DNA of 64,000 nucleotides, from contig NZ_CP032683.1 in assembly GCF_001304615.2 (NCBI RefSeq), positions 248,001-312,000 of the forward strand, written 5' to 3'. A model generated the notes under the pieces. The model was not told the origin of the DNA. It searched no databases and was given only the letters and a program-made list of their open reading frames with translations. The translations under genes were made by a program, and so were the position numbers. The stretch comes from Methanosarcina flavescens. GTDB taxonomy: Archaea > Halobacteriota > Methanosarcinia > Methanosarcinales > Methanosarcinaceae. Positions 18,470 to 27,601 of the stretch are shown here, piece by piece (position 1 is the stretch's first letter; each line of letters opens with the position of its first letter).

Positions 18470-19483
18470 TTAGGCCTCAGGCCTTTCCAGCTTTTCCAGT
18501 ATATCCGCATGCCCTTTACGCTGTTTTTGAGCCTGCTCCTTGAGTTGTTTTTCGGATGAAGGAAGCCTGAAAGTTTCAATGTCCCAGTTTGCTCTTTTTG
18601 CTCCCGCCTGATACACGCTCTCAAGAAAGTCTAGAATCACTTTTTCCGGGGAGTCTGCTGCGTTTCGGGCATCTTCATACCTTAGAAGTGCAAGCCCTGA
18701 CTGATGGCTCCAGAAAGCTTCTTTCGGGCTTAACGGCTCATTCATAAACCCGGCTGGCTGCGGGTACATGTATGCATAAAAAGCCGGCTCCCTTATGTTC
18801 TTATCTCCTGCCCAGAAACCGAAGCTTATCATCTCATTTGAGAAAATCTCACGCTCGACAGGGTTTGCCCCTTCCCTCATAGGTACAGACCTGCCTGAAT
18901 ACAGAGTAAGGGCAAGGTCGGCATGGTGCCAGAAAAAGTGCACAGGCGAACATTTTCCTGTAAACCAGCCTCTGAAAATCTGAAAAACAGAAGAGACCTG
19001 CACAAGGATTCTCCAGAACCGGTTCACATATTCTTCGTCATAGGATGCATGCTGGAAATCGGACAGAAAAGGCTCGGTACTCACTTCAGGTATATCATAC
19101 GGCATTGGTCTGATGCCCGCCACGATCCCAAGATCTCCCAGGCTTGAAAAAACCCTGTCATAAAATCCGGCAACCGACAGTCCCTTTAATGGCACTACCC
19201 TTGAGTCGCCTTCACTGGTCTCAATCCTTAAAATGTGCTCTTCGTCCCGGAAATTAAATTGAATTTCGAAAATCATGTCCTCGTAAGGAATCGGCCCTGT
19301 CGTGAGCCCGCGTACAGAAACATAAAACGGGACATGCCACCAGTGGTTCATCTTCGGAAACAACCCAAGCTTGACCTTCCCCACGATCTGCAAAAACAGA
19401 TGCAGCGTATTCTTCGTATCTTCCCATTCTTCAAGCGGCAAAGGCGGAAACTGAATATCCCGCGTAAAGCTAGTACTTACCAT
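18470..19483 (-). CDS. DUF5996 family protein
   Basis: A 337-residue soluble protein that I recognise as DUF5996 (PF19459), found in many bacteria and some archaea and without a known reaction. Family traits are FPPLPLEEWEDTKNTLHLFLQIVGKVKL at the start, NHWWHVPFYVS, PVHFFWHHADLALTLYSGR and the late GFWAGD...AFYAYMYPQPAG. The His/Trp-rich motifs suggest a catalytic or metal site. GGAGGGGG lies just before the ATG. At GDSRVVPL the DNA is identical over 26 bp to part of the regulator gene at 15752. Confidence 0.8.
   Translation of the reverse strand: MVSTSFTRDIQFPPLPLEEWEDTKNTLHLFLQIVGKVKLGLFPKMNHWWHVPFYVSVRGLTTGPIPYEDMIFEIQFNFRDEEHILRIETSEGDSRVVPLKGLSVAGFYDRVFSSLGDLGIVAGIRPMPYDIPEVSTEPFLSDFQHASYDEEYVNRFWRILVQVSSVFQIFRGWFTGKCSPVHFFWHHADLALTLYSGRSVPMREGANPVEREIFSNEMISFGFWAGDKNIREPAFYAYMYPQPAGFMNEPLSPKEAFWSHQSGLALLRYEDARNAADSPEKVILDFLESVYQAGAKRANWDIETFRLPSSEKQLKEQAQKQRKGHADILEKLERPEA
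19186..19211 (-). repeat. 26-bp coding repeat, copy B
   Basis: Identical to 16009-16034 and read in the same frame (GDSRVVPL), but inside an unrelated gene. Confidence 0.75.
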
Positions 19484-19858
19484 AATTACCCCCTCCGGAA
19501 AACTTCCGAATTATTCGATGAAGATTTTAGATTTACCTGTAATGCTGTTAGAATTATAGAATTATGAATATAAGTTTTAGTTTTCCTTAATTTCTAAGTT
19601 TAAAATCTTTCCCGCCCAAATAAAAAAATTGAGGTTTTGATTTGGAGAAAGTTTTTGAGATATAACACTCATTTTTTTATTTTCCAAGCTATCCTGGCGC
19701 TCAAAGAGGAATCTACAACTGTAAAAGATATTCGATAGAAGCTGCGGGAAGTATTACAAAGAAATCGCAGCAGATTAAAGAAAATTATATGAACACGGAA
19801 TATATAATTCTCTGAGGCAGATTCTCATACCCAACATCATTAAACGGAAGGTGAGACA
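19484..19858. other. Spacer with possible coding remnant
   Basis: Divergent spacer. A short open stretch near 19686-19815 (SYPGAQRGIYNCKRYSIEAAG...) has no start and may be chance or a relic. The ribosome site of the next gene, GGAAGGTGAG, is at 19846-19855. Confidence 0.3.
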
Positions 19859-20299
19859 ATCGGAAAAATAAAACTCTTTAGCTTTCTGTTCATTACACTG
19901 GTACTTATTTCACTAATACTATTATCTTCCGGCAGTTCTCTAAATATGCCTGGAAACGAAACTGGAAACTTAGAGGTCATAAAAGGAAACTTAACTGAGA
20001 AAAAAGACAACCTGACAAATCAGGTTCAAGAAATAAAAGAGGCCTTAGAAAGTGAAAAAAGAAATTTAACAGGCATAGAAGAGAACTTAACAGATTCAAA
20101 AGAAGACCTGATAAGTAAAAAAGAAAATTTGACAACTGCACTTGAAGGTATGAGAGAAAACGTAACACGTGAAAAAGAGAATTTAACGGCTCTAGACGAG
20201 AACTTTACTGATATAAAAGAGAATTTAACAGATATAAAAGAGGACCTGACAAGCATAAAAAGTAACTTAGCGAATATAAAGGAGATTTTGGAGAGATAA
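19859..20299 (+). CDS. Secreted heptad-repeat coiled-coil protein with no standard start codon
   Basis: The frame opens upstream of the first ATG (19946). Bases 19859-19945 encode a clear signal peptide (IKLFSFLFITLVLISLILLSS), preceded by a strong ribosome site at 19846-19855, yet no ATG, GTG or TTG is present there. An ATC at 19859 sits where the start should be. The mature part is a coiled coil of seven-residue units ending in ENLT or DNLT, at least ten of them, each an N-glycosylation sequon. Either ATC is used, or the start has been lost and the gene is silenced. Function unknown; surface location inferred. Confidence 0.6.
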   Translation: MGKIKLFSFLFITLVLISLILLSSGSSLNMPGNETGNLEVIKGNLTEKKDNLTNQVQEIKEALESEKRNLTGIEENLTDSKEDLISKKENLTTALEGMRENVTREKENLTALDENFTDIKENLTDIKEDLTSIKSNLANIKEILER

Positions 20300-20447
20300 A
20301 GCAAAAGTTCACAGATTAAATTGAAAAAGTGGAATAGTACCAGTTATATAAGCTCGACCTATAAGCTCAGTCATATAAAAGTTCAGTCATACAAGACGCT
20401 TATACCTGCAGCAAATAAGAACGAGTGAGAGGACGGATACTAGAAAC

Positions 20448-20810
20448 TCATTCACTGATCCAGGCTTTTGCTTCAGAGAGTTTTTCGTTTTTATATGTTC
20501 TCACCGGAAAGGGAATGATAAACTTAAAGAGCCCAACTGCACTGTTCATCCAGTCCACATCAGAAACAACTGCGATTTTTTCAAACGCTGTAAGGTTCCT
20601 TATGCCAACCTTAGCATCCTCCAACATGGCACTGATGGTGAACCACTCGAGTTCTTTATCCATCTGGTAAAGCATTCGGATCTTTCCATACTTTTGTATC
20701 TTATCTTCAATAGCAGGAATTAGCACCTTGCTGTAATCGTCCCCGGTTACCTCTCCACTTACTCTAACTGCTACTACATTATCCGGCAAACCCTCTATAA
20801 TCTCTATCAT
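20448..20810 (-). CDS. SpoIIAA-like (STAS-fold) protein
   Basis: A 120-residue protein of the SpoIIAA-like family (PF11964): MIEIIEGLPDNVVAVRVSGEVTGDDY, then LEWFTISAMLEDAKVGIRN and FEKIAVVSDVDWMN. The last conserved block, AEAKAWI-like, is present as SEAKAWISE. These proteins adopt a STAS fold and may bind lipids or act in stress responses; no reaction is known. GGGGGAG precedes the ATG. It is transcribed alone, away from the ABC exporter genes. Confidence 0.85.
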   Translation of the reverse strand: MIEIIEGLPDNVVAVRVSGEVTGDDYSKVLIPAIEDKIQKYGKIRMLYQMDKELEWFTISAMLEDAKVGIRNLTAFEKIAVVSDVDWMNSAVGLFKFIIPFPVRTYKNEKLSEAKAWISE

Positions 20811-20978
20811 TTAACTCCCCCTTTCAATATACCCTTTAATTCTGATTTTGTTTATTATTTTGAACGAATATAAGTTTTGACCCGATCCAGTTCAGGCTTC
20901 ACGGGGCAAAGAATCTATTTATCACTAAAGGTTCAATCTTTCCTGAGGAAAAGATAAACTGGGTATGGGGTACTGGCT

Positions 20979-21965
20979 CTGGAAGACAATATAATAGAGG
21001 TAAATGGTCTTGAATATTTTTTCGGCGAGATAAAAGCTGTCGATAATATCAGTTTTACGGTGAAAAAAGGGGAAATTTTCTCCTTCCTGGGACCGAATGG
21101 AGCAGGGAAAAGTACTGTGATTAATATTCTTACCACGCTGCTGCCCGTTCAGAAAGGAAACGTGAAAATTGCGGGCTACGATTTGAAAAAAGAGCCCGAG
21201 AAGGTCAGGGAGGCTATAGGGATTGTTTTTCAGGAACTGACTCTTGACAGGGATATGACCGTGAAGGAAATCCTGGAATATCACGGGAGGCTTTATTCCA
21301 TGCCAAAAGCTGCAAGGCAGGAGAGAATTGATGAGCTTCTCGAACTGGTAGAACTTGAAGGAAAGAGGGATACTCTGACAAGGCATCTAAGCGGCGGGAT
21401 GAAGCGCAGGCTTGAGATTGCACGGGGGCTTATGACCCGACCGAAAGTGCTTTTCATGGATGAGCCTACATTAGGGCTTGACCCTCAGACACGAATAAGG
21501 ATCTGGGATTATGTAAGAGATATAAACCAGAAGGGGACGACCATTTTCCTGACAACCCATTATATGGATGAAGCCGACCAGCTAAGTTACAGGATAAGCA
21601 TTATTGATCACGGGAAGATTGTTGTCACAGGCCGGCCCTGGGAGTTAAAAAACGCGCTTGGCCAGGATCTCATATATCTTGAAACCAGCGACAACTGGAC
21701 TGCTTCAGACCTGTTGAAGAAGCTAGAGAGTGTAAAAGGAGTACGGGAAAAATCAAAAGGAATAATTGCTATGGTCAATGTGGATGGCACCTACCTGCTG
21801 CCCGAGATAATAGATAAGCTTAAAAGCGGAGGAATAAGGATCAGAGCCGTAAACCTGAAAAAACCGTCAATGGATGATGTTTTTGTCCATTATACAGGCA
21901 GGGAACTGCGGGATACCGGCATGGAAAAAGGCTCGACTGTGTCCCAGAGGGCGAGGGGGCGCTAA
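20979..21965 (+). CDS. DrrA-type ABC transporter ATP-binding protein
   Basis: ATPase subunit of a two-gene exporter. It has Walker A GPNGAGKST, Q-loop VFQELTLD, signature LSGGMKRR, Walker B VLFMDEPTLGLD and switch TTHYMDEAD, plus the DrrA-type C-terminal domain. The first standard in-frame start is GTG 21060, but residues encoded upstream (DNIIEVNGLEYFFGEIKAVDNISFTV) are plainly part of the ATPase fold and the frame is open from about 20959. No ATG, GTG or TTG lies in that stretch. CTG 20979 is the likeliest start; GTA 20970 may be a mutated GTG. The permease follows after two bases. Confidence 0.9.
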   Translation: MEDNIIEVNGLEYFFGEIKAVDNISFTVKKGEIFSFLGPNGAGKSTVINILTTLLPVQKGNVKIAGYDLKKEPEKVREAIGIVFQELTLDRDMTVKEILEYHGRLYSMPKAARQERIDELLELVELEGKRDTLTRHLSGGMKRRLEIARGLMTRPKVLFMDEPTLGLDPQTRIRIWDYVRDINQKGTTIFLTTHYMDEADQLSYRISIIDHGKIVVTGRPWELKNALGQDLIYLETSDNWTASDLLKKLESVKGVREKSKGIIAMVNVDGTYLLPEIIDKLKSGGIRIRAVNLKKPSMDDVFVHYTGRELRDTGMEKGSTVSQRARGR

Positions 21966-21967
21966 AG

Positions 21968-22804
21968 ATGCATACAGGCTTCCTTACCATCTACTGGCGG
22001 GATATGCTAAGGTTTGTCCGGTTCAGGACTCTTCTGTTTGCTTCACTTGTCCAGCCTGCTCTCTGGCTTGCCTTCTTCGGAATCGCAATGTCAAACAACT
22101 TTGAAAGATTGACTGCAACCATGCCAGCCACTCCTGGGGTCAGGACTGTGGGTTACCTGACATTTATAGGCGCAGGCGTTATTGCCATGACCACGCTTTT
22201 TACAAGCCTTTTCGGGGGGACAGTTCTGCTTTTTGATAAAAACTGGGGGCTTATGCGGGAGACACTCTCAAGTCCTCTGCCTAGAATCCATATAATCATA
22301 GGGATAGGGCTTTCAGCTATGACGAAATCTCTTATCCAGGCCAGTGTTATAATGGGGTTCGGGCTTCTGCTTGGAGTCCAGTTCTTTGAAGGATATACTC
22401 CTGCGCAAACTATCTTCTCGCTACTAGGGATTGGGCTTTTCATAGGAGTATTTTCGCTCGGGTTTCTATTCCTTTCAGCTGCAATAGCCATAACAATGGA
22501 AAGTCCGGAAGGAATGCAGGCTGTAATAACCCTGCTTACCATGCCTTTCTTTTTCACGAGCAATGCGCTTTATCCTGTGAACTCTTTTCCTCCTGTGCTC
22601 CGGGCTCTATCCACAATCAATCCTCTAACGCATATTGTCAGCGGGATAAGATACTTTGCAATAGGGAGCGATTTTTCATCAATCGGACTCCGTTATACTT
22701 ATACTCAACAGGGAACCCTTATTTCCTTCATGGCTCTGCTGGCTTTTGCGGGAATAATGTTCCTTATTGCAAGGTGGAGGTTTACCAAGGTTACAGTCAC
22801 ATGA
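21968..22804 (+). CDS. DrrB-type ABC-2 family transporter permease
   Basis: Membrane subunit paired with the preceding ATPase, whose stop is two bases upstream. The 278 residues contain about six hydrophobic helices and the ABC-2 signature region (LFGGTVLLFDKNWGLMRETLSSPLPR). The later segment PFFFTSNALYPVNSFPPVLRALSTINPLTHIVSGIRY is diagnostic of DrrB/NodJ-like exporters. These systems export drugs, lipids or polysaccharides; the substrate here is unknown. Confidence 0.9.
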   Translation: MHTGFLTIYWRDMLRFVRFRTLLFASLVQPALWLAFFGIAMSNNFERLTATMPATPGVRTVGYLTFIGAGVIAMTTLFTSLFGGTVLLFDKNWGLMRETLSSPLPRIHIIIGIGLSAMTKSLIQASVIMGFGLLLGVQFFEGYTPAQTIFSLLGIGLFIGVFSLGFLFLSAAIAITMESPEGMQAVITLLTMPFFFTSNALYPVNSFPPVLRALSTINPLTHIVSGIRYFAIGSDFSSIGLRYTYTQQGTLISFMALLAFAGIMFLIARWRFTKVTVT

Positions 22805-23020
22805 GCTGTAAACCTTATTCAAAGAACCTTTTTTCAGAAACTTAATTTCAAAAAATATATCCCTTTTTTACCCGTTTTACCTTTGATTAAATAAAAAACG
22901 ATTAGATAAAAATAAACTGCTCAAGAGTGAAATGATTAAAGAAGCAAAACAATAGAAGAAATAAAACAAACAAAGAAAAACAAGCGATAAAAATAAGATA
23001 AACGCATAAAAGGGATAGCA

Positions 23021-23730
23021 ATGAGTTTAGCAGGTCAAACAGCTCTTGTAACCGGGGGGAGCAAAGGGATAGGAAGAGCTATCTGTCTTGCTCTGGCAAA
23101 AGAAGGAGCAAACGTCATCATTGCAGCAAGGAATGAGAATGAGATAGAAGAGACAGTAGATAAGTTAAAATCAATGGGTAGTAAAGCCATGGCTATTCAG
23201 GCTGATGTCCGCAGTGAAGAGGACGTAAGGCGTCTTATCTCAACGACAATCGATAAATGCGGCAGGCTTGATATCCTTATCAACAATGCAGGAGTGGCTA
23301 CAAGAAAAGGCTGGAGGAAACCACTCTGCAAGAATACGACAAGATTATGGATACCAATTTAAAAGGAGTTTTTCTCTGCACAAAATATGCGATTCCATAT
23401 ATAAGAGAAAGTAAGAACGGAAAAATCATCAATATATCTTCAGTAGGGGGATTACACGGGCTTCCGGAATTTTCTGTGTACTGCGCCTCGAAGTTCGGGG
23501 TAAACGGCTTAACTGAATCCATTGCCGCCGAACTGGAAGGAGAAATAAAAGTCTACGCAGTCTGTCCGGGTGCCGTGGATACGGACATGTACAGGTCAAT
23601 TTATGCAGAGAGACCTCCACTCAAACCCGAGCATATTGCAGAAAAGGTTCTGGAACTTGCCTCGCCTGATTCAAGAGTTACATCAGGCAAGATAATCGAG
23701 ATTCAGGTCCCTCCAATCCCTCAGCTTTGA
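23021..23730 (+). pseudogene. Frameshifted short-chain dehydrogenase/reductase
   Basis: Two overlapping frames together make one SDR. The first (23021 to about 23310) has the NAD(P) loop TGGSKGIGR and the NNAG motif. The second (about 23312-23730) has the catalytic YCASK and the PGAVDTDMY region. Aligned with the intact paralogue at 25438, the interval between GVA and MDTN is 56 instead of 57 bases, so one base is missing near 23304-23312 by the AAAAGG run. The rest is well conserved, so the lesion is recent, or a sequencing error. Confidence 0.85.
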
Positions 23731-24332
23731 TTGTGAGAGAGCAGGGCATAGTCCGGCAATTCTGGCGAACTTACAATATTTTTGTCAGGTATTACTGCAC
23801 TCTTTTGCCAGAATTGATTTTCCTTCTTTGAGCTTGCTAATTAATTTTAATAATTGATAATTTGCTTGCACGAAAGTATGTATTTATTACTTTTTCACAT
23901 ATTTTATCCTTCCTTTTTTCTATAATTGCAACCATTCCACCAATTATCTCTATCCTTTCATCAACTGAGAATATCTCGGTCTCAAAAATCATCTTCTATT
24001 GAATTTTTCCCTTCTGATATCCTGTCTCATCTTCATGCATCTCATCGTTTATGATAAGACACCATATTATTGCTGGAATTTTTCCTTACCAGTGCGATAG
24101 CGCGTTTGTGAAGTCTTGCAGCCTGAATTGAAGGATAAGCCCAGGTAGGTGAGAAAGATTTTACAGATTTTAGAACAGGATGTGAACTTATATATAATTC
24201 TTATACAGAATAATAAAAGCCAGATATATAGCAACAAAGTAAAAGAGGGGCTTGGGTATGCAACAGATATTTCCAGTAACTGGGTTATATGAAATTCAAA
24301 CTTGTGTTTAAAAGCTTAAAGGAGAGAAAATT
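23731..24332. other. Spacer with stem-loop
   Basis: A perfect nine-base inverted repeat, AATTCTGGC (23758-23766) and GCCAGAATT (23807-23815), follows the broken dehydrogenase and may be its terminator. The rest is gene-free. A TATA-like TTATATATAATT near 24188 could be the promoter for the next gene. Confidence 0.45.
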
Positions 24333-25247
24333 ATGAGATTTAAGCTAATTTTTATATTAGGTTTGATACTATTGTGTGCAATATTTGTAGCTTTTGCTTC
24401 TGAAGAGGGGGGAATAATCTTTACGAAAGAAGATGCAAAGCAAATAAAATACCCTGATCCCTCAACTGCAGACGTAAATATTAGTTTTGAGGATGCAAAA
24501 AACAAGCTAATCTCAGAAAATCCGGAAGTAACCAATGAATCTATTCATGGAGAGTTGATTGATGATGAAAATTTCGGGATAATCCGGAGAGTGAGCTCAA
24601 AAACAACTAATGGAAAAAGCATCTTTGCAGGAATAAATGCCTCTAATGGAGAGCTACTTTTTGTATATGATGGATCAAAGAATGTACAGGGCAGAGACAG
24701 TATAAGCAAAGATGATGCTCTGAAAATAGCAGAGGAATATATCAAATCCAGGATTTCAGCGGAAAAAATTAATGAGATTGAGCTTGAAGATGTAAATTAC
24801 ATAGGACCTGCTGCTGACGATCTGCCAGGAAATTATCATGTAAGTTATGCAAGAATTATCAGGGGAATACCTTCTTTATCCGATGGAATACTGCTTGATG
24901 TTAATGCAGAAACAGGCGAAGTTTTAAGCTATGACAAAAGCTGGTCTATGGATGAGGAAGAGATAGCACTCATTGATACTGAACCAAGCATTACGGATGA
25001 AAAAGCAGTTGAGATTCTCAAAGAATTCATGAGTAGCCAACCACCCATAGGAGAAGAAAAAGCAAGTACTGTAAAAGTTCTTTCGTCGAGCCTTGCCTGG
25101 AAAGAGGACAATGAAGATAAAACTCGTCTGGCATGGTGGATCCGGTTCATTGATTCAAGTTTTGAAAGAGATGACAGCCTTCCTGCTTCAGTATTAATTG
25201 ACGCACATTCAGGAGAAATGTTGCTTTTTGATTATTCAAGAAATTAA
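24333..25247 (+). CDS. Secreted PepSY/YcdB-like domain protein
   Basis: A 304-residue exported protein. The signal peptide (LIFILGLILLCAIFVAFA) is followed by repeated PepSY-type units: FEDAKNKLISENPEV, SKDDALKIAEEYIKSR and DEKAVEILKEFMSSQ each begin a helix, and each is followed by a strand pair ending in NASNGELLFVYD, NAETGEVLSYD or DAHSGEMLLFDY. Such domains are thought to inhibit proteases or bind cell-surface ligands. A GGAGAG ribosome site precedes ATG. It lies between two paralogous SDR genes with no obvious functional link. Confidence 0.8.
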   Translation: MRFKLIFILGLILLCAIFVAFASEEGGIIFTKEDAKQIKYPDPSTADVNISFEDAKNKLISENPEVTNESIHGELIDDENFGIIRRVSSKTTNGKSIFAGINASNGELLFVYDGSKNVQGRDSISKDDALKIAEEYIKSRISAEKINEIELEDVNYIGPAADDLPGNYHVSYARIIRGIPSLSDGILLDVNAETGEVLSYDKSWSMDEEEIALIDTEPSITDEKAVEILKEFMSSQPPIGEEKASTVKVLSSSLAWKEDNEDKTRLAWWIRFIDSSFERDDSLPASVLIDAHSGEMLLFDYSRN

Positions 25248-25437
25248 ATTCGAGATGATTATTCAAAAATTAAATTCGAAAGAGTTCTAATCTTTTTATT
25301 CCTCTTTTTTCTCTTTCTTTTTAATACTGAGATCGGACTTGACTACAGTTCAGAAATATTGCTTCCAAAGATATATCCTTATCCTGCCCAATAATTAATT
25401 AAGTGACTGTTAATGAAGTGACTGTAAAGTGACAGCT

Positions 25438-26148
25438 ATGAAACTGAAGGGTCAGACAGCCATTGTAACCGGTGGGGGAAGAGGAATTGGCAGGGCTATC
25501 TGCCAGTCGCTGGCAGGAGAAGGAGCCAATATTGTAATTGTCGCAAGAACCGAGAGAGAAATTCGAGAAACTGCCAGGCTGGTGGAAAAGCAGGGTGTAA
25601 GGGCTCTTGCGGTAAAGACGGACATTAGAAAAGAAGAGGAGGTCATTAACATGGTTTCAAAGGCGGTGAATGCCTTTGGAAGAATTGACATCCTCGTAAA
25701 TAATGCAGGAGTGGCATATGGAAAGTATCTTGTGGAGACTTCAACTGAAGAATATAATGAAATTATGGATACAAATGTAAAGGGAATGTTTTTCTGCACG
25801 AAGTACGCCCTTCCCCACCTGCTTAAAAGGGGAGAAGGCAGGATCGTAAATATATCATCAGGGGCAGGAAAGCGTGGCATACCAAAATTATCAATATACT
25901 GTGCCTCAAAATTTGCGGTAATCGGTTTTACGGAGTCTGTTGCCTACGAAACCGGAGGTGGGGTTCATGTATATGCGGTCTGCCCTGCTAGCGTGGATAC
26001 CGGCATGTACCGGTCGCTGCATACCGATGAGCCAGTCCTCAAACCCGAAGATGTTGCAAAAAAGGTTCTGGAACTCTGTTTGCCTGAAACAACGCTTCCT
26101 TCAGGCTCCTCAGTCGAGATTTACAGGCGGCCTGTAAGGATAGTTTGA
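25438..26148 (+). CDS. Short-chain dehydrogenase/reductase (SDR)
   Basis: An intact NAD(P)-dependent oxidoreductase of the classical SDR family: cofactor loop TGGGRGIGR, D-x-R motif after the third strand, NNAGVAYG, catalytic Ser in NISSGAG, and Y-x3-K in YCASK. The ATG at 25438 is preferred to GTG 25429 because the family begins at KLKGQTAIVTGG and AAGTGA lies about six bases before it. It closely resembles the broken SDR at 23021, and the two probably arose by duplication. The substrate is unknown. A phosphoribosyltransferase follows 50 bases later. Confidence 0.9.
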   Translation: MKLKGQTAIVTGGGRGIGRAICQSLAGEGANIVIVARTEREIRETARLVEKQGVRALAVKTDIRKEEEVINMVSKAVNAFGRIDILVNNAGVAYGKYLVETSTEEYNEIMDTNVKGMFFCTKYALPHLLKRGEGRIVNISSGAGKRGIPKLSIYCASKFAVIGFTESVAYETGGGVHVYAVCPASVDTGMYRSLHTDEPVLKPEDVAKKVLELCLPETTLPSGSSVEIYRRPVRIV

Positions 26149-26198
26149 TTTTGATATCTGTACAGAAAAGGAGCAGCTTATGAACTTAAGGTGGAATC

Positions 26199-26867
26199 AT
26201 GTTTAAAAACCGTAAAGATGCAGGGGAGAAGCTTGCAAAAGCTCTTGAGAAATACAGGGAAGAAAATCCCGTTATTCTTGCAATCCCTCGCGGAGGAGTG
26301 GAAGTAGGACTGCAGGTTGCAGCAAAGCTTAATGCTGATTTTTCCCTCGTTATCGCAAGGAAACTGCCTTTTCCGGATAACCCCGAAGCCGGATTTGGGG
26401 CAATAGCCGAGGATGGGAGTACGTTTATTTTAGAAAGTGCATACTACTGGCTTGAAGGGGAAACTATTGAAAGGATAAAACAACAGCAGATTGCCGAGAT
26501 AGAAAGGCGCATAAAAACCCTAAGAGGAGACAAGCCCCTGCCAGAGATCAGGGGAAGAACAGTTATCCTTATTGATGATGGCATTGCAATGGGGTCTACA
26601 ATGCGGGCAGCCATTGAACTTTGCAGAAACAGAAAAGCCGGAAAAGTCGTGGTTGCAGTACCTGTAGCCGGAAGAGAGGTTGCAGAGGAACTTCAGAAGA
26701 AAGTGGATGATCTCATAGTGCTTGAAACTCCTGCATATTTCAGGGCTGTTGCTCAGGTTTATGAGAGATGGTACGATGTCTCGGATGAAGAGGTGCTTGA
26801 CCTGCTCAGAGAGAGGATAAGGGAAAAAGAACAGAAAGATCAAGAATTTCATGGGCTGGAAGCCTGA
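26199..26867 (+). CDS. Phosphoribosyltransferase domain protein
   Basis: A 222-residue type I PRTase-fold protein (PF00156). The PRPP loop is VILIDDGIAMGSTMRAAI (about residues 123-140), preceded by IPRGGVEVGLQVAAKL. The family is often annotated only as a predicted phosphoribosyltransferase, sometimes next to esterase or erythromycin-esterase-like genes, and its substrate is unknown. AAGGTGG is a good ribosome site. It may be co-transcribed with the SDR gene upstream. Confidence 0.87.
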   Translation: MFKNRKDAGEKLAKALEKYREENPVILAIPRGGVEVGLQVAAKLNADFSLVIARKLPFPDNPEAGFGAIAEDGSTFILESAYYWLEGETIERIKQQQIAEIERRIKTLRGDKPLPEIRGRTVILIDDGIAMGSTMRAAIELCRNRKAGKVVVAVPVAGREVAEELQKKVDDLIVLETPAYFRAVAQVYERWYDVSDEEVLDLLRERIREKEQKDQEFHGLEA

Positions 26868-27601
26868 AAAATATTATTCTCTATCAAACCTTCCTTTGCT
26901 GCCCCTATTGTAAGGATAAGGAAACCGCACACAGGAGAGAATAATACAAAAACCTGGCTTTTTTGGAGTTAACATTCTTATACTAATCTTTCTGTTTTTT
27001 TTGAGAAGATTCTGCAGCGAAATTCAATCATTTTATAGGGTTTACGTTATGAAAAAGGTCTTTTGAAAGAATCTTTTTGGAAATCTCCTTCTGAAAGCCA
27101 GGTTACTGATGCATATAAGTGTCACAGAGTAAAAATCATTGGTCAATAAGCTTTTCAAAAATCTTTTCTAAACATGCCTCAGAATTATACTGCCTTTAAG
27201 CTCCTTTTAGATATTCAATAAATTCCCTGAAAGGCACATCTGGATAAAAACTTTATGCTATTTTGAATAACGGAAAAGTTTTGTTCTTCCAGAATATCTC
27301 CTCATTGTCTTTACACTGGAGAATTGAAGTTATTAGCTTGAGATAACGAGTATAAATATACCAAATAGGCGTATATAGATCTATAGTTTATATAGAGATT
27401 CTTAAAGTATATGGAAACTATAAAATATAATGAAATTATCTGGAATACTATACGGATTCCAAATTTAAATAGGCACTTTGAAATTATAAAGATTTTACAT
27501 AACGATTGATCAATAAAACTTAAAAATGTTGATTTTACGGTGATTATAAAGTTTATAACAATTATAAAAGTTGAAGTTTGAAATTTGTGGAGTAAGAAAA
27601 A
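26868..27601. other. Gene-free promoter region of the phosphate permease
   Basis: About 730 bases without coding signal. The part near 27340-27430 is very A+T-rich with several TATA-like runs. A long leader or multiple promoters for the permease operon are possible; no operator that I can name is visible. Confidence 0.35.
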
